The notes under the pieces are model-generated. The model was not told the DNA's origin and ran no database searches. It was given only the letters and a program-made list of their open reading frames with translations. The translations under genes and the position numbers were made by a program. 36,587 nucleotides of DNA from Rhodocyclaceae bacterium (GTDB lineage: Bacteria > Pseudomonadota > Gammaproteobacteria > Burkholderiales > Rhodocyclaceae), in contig NKXK01000013.1 in the NCBI GenBank assembly GCA_004379165.1, positions 1-36,587 of the forward strand. The letters run 5' to 3'. Of this stretch, positions 33,484 to 36,587 are shown one piece after another. Position 1 is the stretch's first letter; the number at the start of each line of letters is the position of its first letter.

Positions 33484-33665
33484 TTATCTCCCGTAACTAA
33501 CGGAAGCATCAGAACAAATAGCTCGTATTGCGCGAACCTCTTTATTCCTGAGCGGAAAACATCTTACGCGAACAGCGCACCCTCTGGAAATCCGCATCGA
33601 ATCAGGCAAAAGCGCAGCGCGCGAACCTGCTGGGAAAATCATCTGCACTTGAGGTTCGCGAAAGT
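33484..33665 (-). promoter_or_regulatory. CRISPR leader region
   Basis: The 182 bases between the cas2 remnant and the first repeat hold no gene. On the minus strand AGGTTCGCGC occurs at 33628-33619 and 33539-33530, and an inverted copy AGGTTCGCG lies on the plus strand at 33652-33660. These are features of I-C leaders. It probably contained the array promoter and integration signals. Confidence 0.6.
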
Positions 33666-33956
33666 TCACAGGACGAGCGGGGCATCGAAATCAGTAGCGC
33701 GGAAACAGCCGTGTTCGCGGACTTCGTAGCCTTTGAGTTCAGCGATGCGGTAGAAGCGCAAATTGTCTTCCCCGTCCTTGATTTCGGCAACGAGGTCACG
33801 CTCCAGCGCTTCGAAGCGGACGCGATCAACCTGGCATTCGAAGACCGATTTCTGCACTCGCTGGCCGACGCTTTCACAGAGTTTGGCAACGCGGCGCAGG
33901 CGTCGGCGGCCTTCACGGGTTTAGGTGTTGACGTCGTAGCAGACGATGACCAGCAT
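33666..33956 (-). pseudogene. cas2: cas2 with a premature stop codon
   Basis: The start MLVIVCYDVNT (ATG at 33956) is followed at codon 12 by TAA (33921-33923). The same frame then continues without a break: TREGRRRLRRVAKLCESVGQ, then RVQKSVFECQVDRVRFEALE and on to ...DAPLVL at the stop 33666, giving a normal Cas2 length of about 96 residues. One base change (perhaps GAA to TAA) explains it. Translation from an internal GTG near 33857 would give only 63 residues without the catalytic first strand. The Cas1-Cas2 integrase is therefore probably inactive. Confidence 0.9.
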
Positions 33957-33958
33957 GA

Positions 33959-34987
33959 TCAGCGCACCAGATAAGGCAGATATTCGACCGTGTCGCCGCG
34001 CAGCGTGCGCGCCAGCAAGCGGGCCTGGAGATGCGGCAGCAGGCCGAAGGGCACGGGTTCGCTGAGTAGCTGATGACTCAGATTTTCCTGCTTGCGTTCC
34101 TGATAGGCGACCAGCACCGTCTTGCGAGCATCGCCTTCGAGCAGCACGGCGCCGCCTTCGCGTTCGACAAAATCGTCCTCCCCGATCTGGCAGCGATTGA
34201 TCAGCGACAGCACCAGACGGTCGGCAAAAGCGCGGAACTCTTCCATCAGGTCGAGTGCCAGCGCCGCCCGGCCCGGCCGCACGACATGCAGGAAGCCGAT
34301 CTGCGGATCGAGGCCGCAGGCTTCGACGGCCGAACGGCAATCGTTCATCAGCAGCGAGTAGACAAAGGAAAGCAAGGCGTTGATCCTGTCCCGCGGCGGG
34401 CGCCGGCTGCGGCCGTCCATGCGGAAACTTTCCCGCGCCGAAGCGCGGATCAGCGCATTTAGCGCCGCGAAATACTGGCGCGCCGCTTCGCCCTCGACAC
34501 CGCGCAGGGTATCGGCATCACCGGCGCCCGGCAGTGCCCGCAACGCCGCCGCCAGATCGGCCGCGCCGCGTGTCAGGATCGCCGCATCTTCCTCCGCTTT
34601 AGCCTCGCGGGCACCGCGCAGCAAGACCTGGCGGCCATTGCGCAGCTTACCGGCGATGCAGTTGCGCGCCACGTTGAGGGAGAAAGCCGGGTCGCCGGCC
34701 AGCCGATGCTGCGTCTGACGCAGCAGCACATTGCCCGAAACCGGCCCTTCCAGGCGGGCCTTGAAGCGACCGTGCGTATCGAGCAATACCAAGCTGATAC
34801 CGTTGTCGGCCAACTTGTGCATCAAGGGCAGCGACACCGAGACATGCCCGAAGCAGACGACGGCGCTCAAATGATGCAAAGGCACGCGCAGCCGCGTTTC
34901 CTTCTCCACCTCAACGCGCAGGGTTTCGTTGTCGAGATGGATGTAACTCTCGGGCGTGGTCACGTACAGCGTATTGAGCAGTTGCAT
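33959..34987 (-). CDS. cas1: CRISPR integrase Cas1, type I-C
   Basis: Cas1 is the metal-dependent nuclease that inserts spacers. The 342-residue protein (start MQLLNTLYVTTPESYIHLDN at 34987; the ATG at 34996 is an alternative) has the beta N-domain and a helical domain. Its catalytic set is intact: Glu in AVEACGLDP, His in GFLHVVRPG and Asp in LALDLMEEFR. It starts two bases beyond the cas4 stop region and ends two bases before the cas2 start. The gene reads clean, although its partner cas2 is broken. Confidence 0.95.
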   Translation of the reverse strand: MQLLNTLYVTTPESYIHLDNETLRVEVEKETRLRVPLHHLSAVVCFGHVSVSLPLMHKLADNGISLVLLDTHGRFKARLEGPVSGNVLLRQTQHRLAGDPAFSLNVARNCIAGKLRNGRQVLLRGAREAKAEEDAAILTRGAADLAAALRALPGAGDADTLRGVEGEAARQYFAALNALIRASARESFRMDGRSRRPPRDRINALLSFVYSLLMNDCRSAVEACGLDPQIGFLHVVRPGRAALALDLMEEFRAFADRLVLSLINRCQIGEDDFVEREGGAVLLEGDARKTVLVAYQERKQENLSHQLLSEPVPFGLLPHLQARLLARTLRGDTVEYLPYLVR

Positions 34988-34988
34988 G

Positions 34989-35627
34989 TCAGTCATCCAC
35001 GTCGAACAGGGAATGCCGGACGGCCGCATGTTCCTGTGTTGGCGCAAGGGCTTCCGGCTGGCACAGGTCGCGCAATGAACAGGCGCGGCAGTGGTCGTCG
35101 TTGAGCGGCGGGGGCATTTCGCCGGATTGCAGCAGTTGGCGGACGGCTGCCACGGTCAACTCGGTTTTTGCCCTTAAATTCGAGTCGACCGTAGCAATGC
35201 GCCGCCGACGCGAAGTGGCGTAGTACAACGCCCCTTCCGGCACCGGCTTGCCGAACATCTCTTCCAGACACAGCGCCTGCGCCGCCAATTGCAGATCGTC
35301 GCAAGCCGCAATATCAGCCCGCTTGTGGCGCGATCCGTGTTTGTATTCCACCGGATAGGGCGTGCCATCGGGCAGGAATTCGACCACATCCGCTTTGCCG
35401 ACCAGGCCAAGCCGGTCGCAAAACAACGGCAAGGCGCGCTCGATGCGCAAACCGTCGCGCAACTCGAAACCGGGATCATCAACCCGCTGGTGCAAAGCCT
35501 GACCACGCTGGGTGAACAGGTTCTCTTCAAACACCTGCTCGACGTGAATCAAGGCGCATTGGCGCGGGCAGTAGGCCCAGTGCTGCAGGGCAGAAAGGGG
35601 AATCGGATCAAGGGGTTCGGCCGTCAT
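34989..35627 (-). CDS. cas4: CRISPR adaptation exonuclease Cas4
   Basis: Cas4 trims prespacers and selects PAMs. The 212-residue protein has the RecB-like core with GKADVVEF and PVEYKHG (Asp, Glu and Lys of the nuclease) and the iron-sulfur cysteines: C20/C24 in YCPRQC plus C180, C183 and C189 in HCRACSLRDLC. It is directly followed by cas1. Upstream, where cas3/cas5/cas8c/cas7 would be expected, lies a toxin-antitoxin pair on the other strand instead. Confidence 0.94.
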   Translation of the reverse strand: MTAEPLDPIPLSALQHWAYCPRQCALIHVEQVFEENLFTQRGQALHQRVDDPGFELRDGLRIERALPLFCDRLGLVGKADVVEFLPDGTPYPVEYKHGSRHKRADIAACDDLQLAAQALCLEEMFGKPVPEGALYYATSRRRRIATVDSNLRAKTELTVAAVRQLLQSGEMPPPLNDDHCRACSLRDLCQPEALAPTQEHAAVRHSLFDVDD

Positions 35628-35700
35628 CGCCTAAACCCTTGTATGGCTTTGGCAACTAGCTTCGGTTAGGATTGCCCAAGCTTTACCGGAGGTACTTACC

Positions 35701-35943
35701 ATGATCAATTCACCCCTTGAAGACATCGAAGCCGCCGCCTTGCAACTGGCAACCAGCGACCGCGCCAAACTAGCAGAACGCCTGTTGATCAGCCTTGATG
35801 AAGACGATGAAATTCTCGCAACCTGGGTCGCGGAAGCCGAACGGCGGGCCGATGCGTTCGACCGTGGTGAAATGGAAACCATCGATTTCGACGAGGCGAT
35901 TGCTCTGGCCCGCGCCCGTCTGGCCAACCGCCGGGCGGCATGA
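35701..35943 (+). CDS. Addiction-module antitoxin (TIGR02574-like)
   Basis: The 80-residue acidic protein fits the putative addiction module component family: EDIEAAALQLATSDRAKLAERLLISLDEDD, then WVAEAERRADAFDRGEMETI. It should bind the toxin through its C-terminus. GGAGG (35688-35692) is the ribosome site. A GGCAA...TTGCC dyad (35651-35655 and 35672-35676) upstream may be the self-regulatory operator. The stop overlaps the toxin start (ATGA). Confidence 0.92.
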   Translation: MINSPLEDIEAAALQLATSDRAKLAERLLISLDEDDEILATWVAEAERRADAFDRGEMETIDFDEAIALARARLANRRAA

Positions 35944-36233
35944 AGGCGGTTTTTCTCAAGTCGGCACAAGCCGAACTCGACGCAGCCGTCGATTACTACG
36001 CCGACCATGCGAGCGAGCGGGTCGCCGAAGCTTTTCTGCAAGATGCCCTGCAAACGCGCCGACGACTGGTTGAACACCCGGAAATCGGCAAGGCCATCTC
36101 GAAGCGACTGCGTGCGCTGGCTTTCAAGCATTTCCCCTACTCCCTCATTTACCGGCTTTCCGCTGACACCATCAGCATCCACGCCGTCGCCCACCAGCGC
36201 CGCCGGTTTGGATATTGGACCGGGCGGCGCTGA
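35940..36233 (+). CDS. ParE/RelE-family toxin
   Basis: The 97-residue protein has the RelE/ParE layout: VFLKSAQAELDAAVDYYADHAS, RRRLVEHPEIGKAISKRLRALAFKHFPYSLIYRL, then IHAVAHQRRRFGYW. The FPYSLIYR and HQRR segments resemble the ParE-type branch, which targets gyrase, rather than the RNA-cleaving RelE branch; that is a weak inference. It is co-translated with the antitoxin. Confidence 0.92.
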   Translation: MKAVFLKSAQAELDAAVDYYADHASERVAEAFLQDALQTRRRLVEHPEIGKAISKRLRALAFKHFPYSLIYRLSADTISIHAVAHQRRRFGYWTGRR

Positions 36234-36241
36234 GCGGGGCA

Positions 36242-36384
36242 TCAGAAGCCGTCGATAATTTCCGGCTTCAGCCCTGGCAAGGCTTGAAGCAAAGCGTCCA
36301 TATCGAAAGTACCGTCTTCGTTAAGCAGGTTCCTCAGCGAGTCGTGAACCTTGGCTGCCGAATACTGCCCTGCCTTGCAATTCA
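36242..36384 (-). pseudogene. C-terminal tail of a gene cut by an insertion sequence
   Basis: On the minus strand an open frame ends ...SLRNLLNEDGTFDMDALLQA, LPGLKPEIIDGF and a TGA at 36242-36244. Upstream it runs into the insertion-sequence end at about 36383 and soon reaches a stop, so only about 47 residues remain. The protein is not recognised. Confidence 0.55.
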
Positions 36385-36587
36385 GGGCTGGAGCATGAAA
36401 ACTCGTTCACGATCAGCGAGTTATGACAGGGGCTTGTAAACTGACCTGAAATCGCGTCCACTTTTGGCATTTGGGGAGGTGGATGATGGTCGGTAAAGCA
36501 GGCATAGCAGGGCTGATTGAGAAGTTTTCCGACCTTCCGGATGCGCGAGTTGAGGGACGGACAGATCATGACCTGCTGGACATTGTG
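36383..36587 (+). mobile_element. Left end of an ISAs1-family insertion sequence (partial)
   Basis: The element appears to start near CAGGGCTGGAGCATG (36383) and runs off the window. It is defined mainly by the transposase start inside it. The terminal repeat and target duplication cannot be confirmed without the right end. Confidence 0.6.
36486..36587 (+). CDS. ISAs1-family transposase, N-terminal fragment
   Basis: Only the first 34 residues are in the window: MVGKAGIAGLIEKFSDLPDA followed by RVEGRTDHDLLDIV. The FSDLPDARxxGRxxHxLLDIV pattern is the N-terminal domain of ISAs1 (H-repeat-associated) transposases. GGGGAGG (36473-36479) precedes the ATG at 36486; an ATG three bases earlier is too close to it. 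Confidence 0.82.
   Translation, partial: MVGKAGIAGLIEKFSDLPDARVEGRTDHDLLDIV

Noticed and set aside
33222..33500. Plus-strand 92-residue ORF across the CRISPR array.
   Set aside because: It is made largely of repeat sequence and has no family features or ribosome site.
33602..33916. Minus-strand 104-residue ORF as the cas2 gene.
   Set aside because: It is in another frame; the true Cas2 sequence is the frame 33666-33956 with the TAA.

Overview
The window looks like a chromosomal segment of a betaproteobacterium, most likely Rhodocyclales (Dechloromonas/Azonexus/Accumulibacter-like). This rests on high GC, a class II ribonucleotide reductase under NrdR boxes, a PHB synthase, an NAD-coupled [NiFe] hydrogenase, hemerythrin/DUF2249 genes and a PQQ alcohol-oxidation accessory set. 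The taxon is an inference from gene content and protein style; no search was run.

Region 1 (1-9.1 kb, minus strand): a lower-GC gene for a zinc-ribbon/PIN-like protein, then nrdJ with a terminator and two well-spaced NrdR-type boxes. A central-carbon block follows: acetate kinase, a MaoC/phosphate acetyltransferase fusion whose MaoC catalytic His is replaced by Val, a PTP-type phosphatase overlapping a kinase-like protein, and fabI.

Region 2 (9.3-19.7 kb, mostly plus): hoxF-hoxU-hoxY-hoxH-hoxW (bidirectional NAD-reducing hydrogenase and its protease), a flavin-reductase-like protein, an exported unknown protein, a universal stress protein, a beta-CASP RNA nuclease-like protein and class I PhaC. 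With fabI, Pta and AckA this puts H2/NADH, acetyl-CoA/acetate/ATP and PHB side by side, a plausible set for disposing of reductant when oxygen is scarce.

Region 3 (19.7-23.3 kb): two decayed genes, one of them an ODP-type metallo-beta-lactamase-fold protein with three lesions, then hemerythrin, DUF2249, a multi-span membrane protein and SirB2. The intact genes resemble oxygen/nitric-oxide response sets.

Region 4 (23.3-33.2 kb): an AcoR-like sigma-54 activator is divergent from a PedF cytochrome / periplasmic binding protein / YVTN propeller / cytochrome b561 operon that carries a textbook -24/-12 promoter. Then come an orphan TupA tungstate-binding protein with a divergent HTH-PBP regulator, and an aldehyde dehydrogenase / DUF779 / cytochrome c unit with its own sigma-54-like promoter. 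This is a sigma-54-controlled alcohol/aldehyde oxidation regulon, but the quinoprotein dehydrogenase itself is not in the window.

Region 5 (33.3-36.6 kb): a shrunken type I-C CRISPR locus (two repeats, one spacer, cas4, cas1, and a cas2 with a nonsense codon; no interference genes), a RelB/ParE-type toxin-antitoxin pair, the tail of a truncated gene, and the start of an ISAs1-family transposase running off the right edge.
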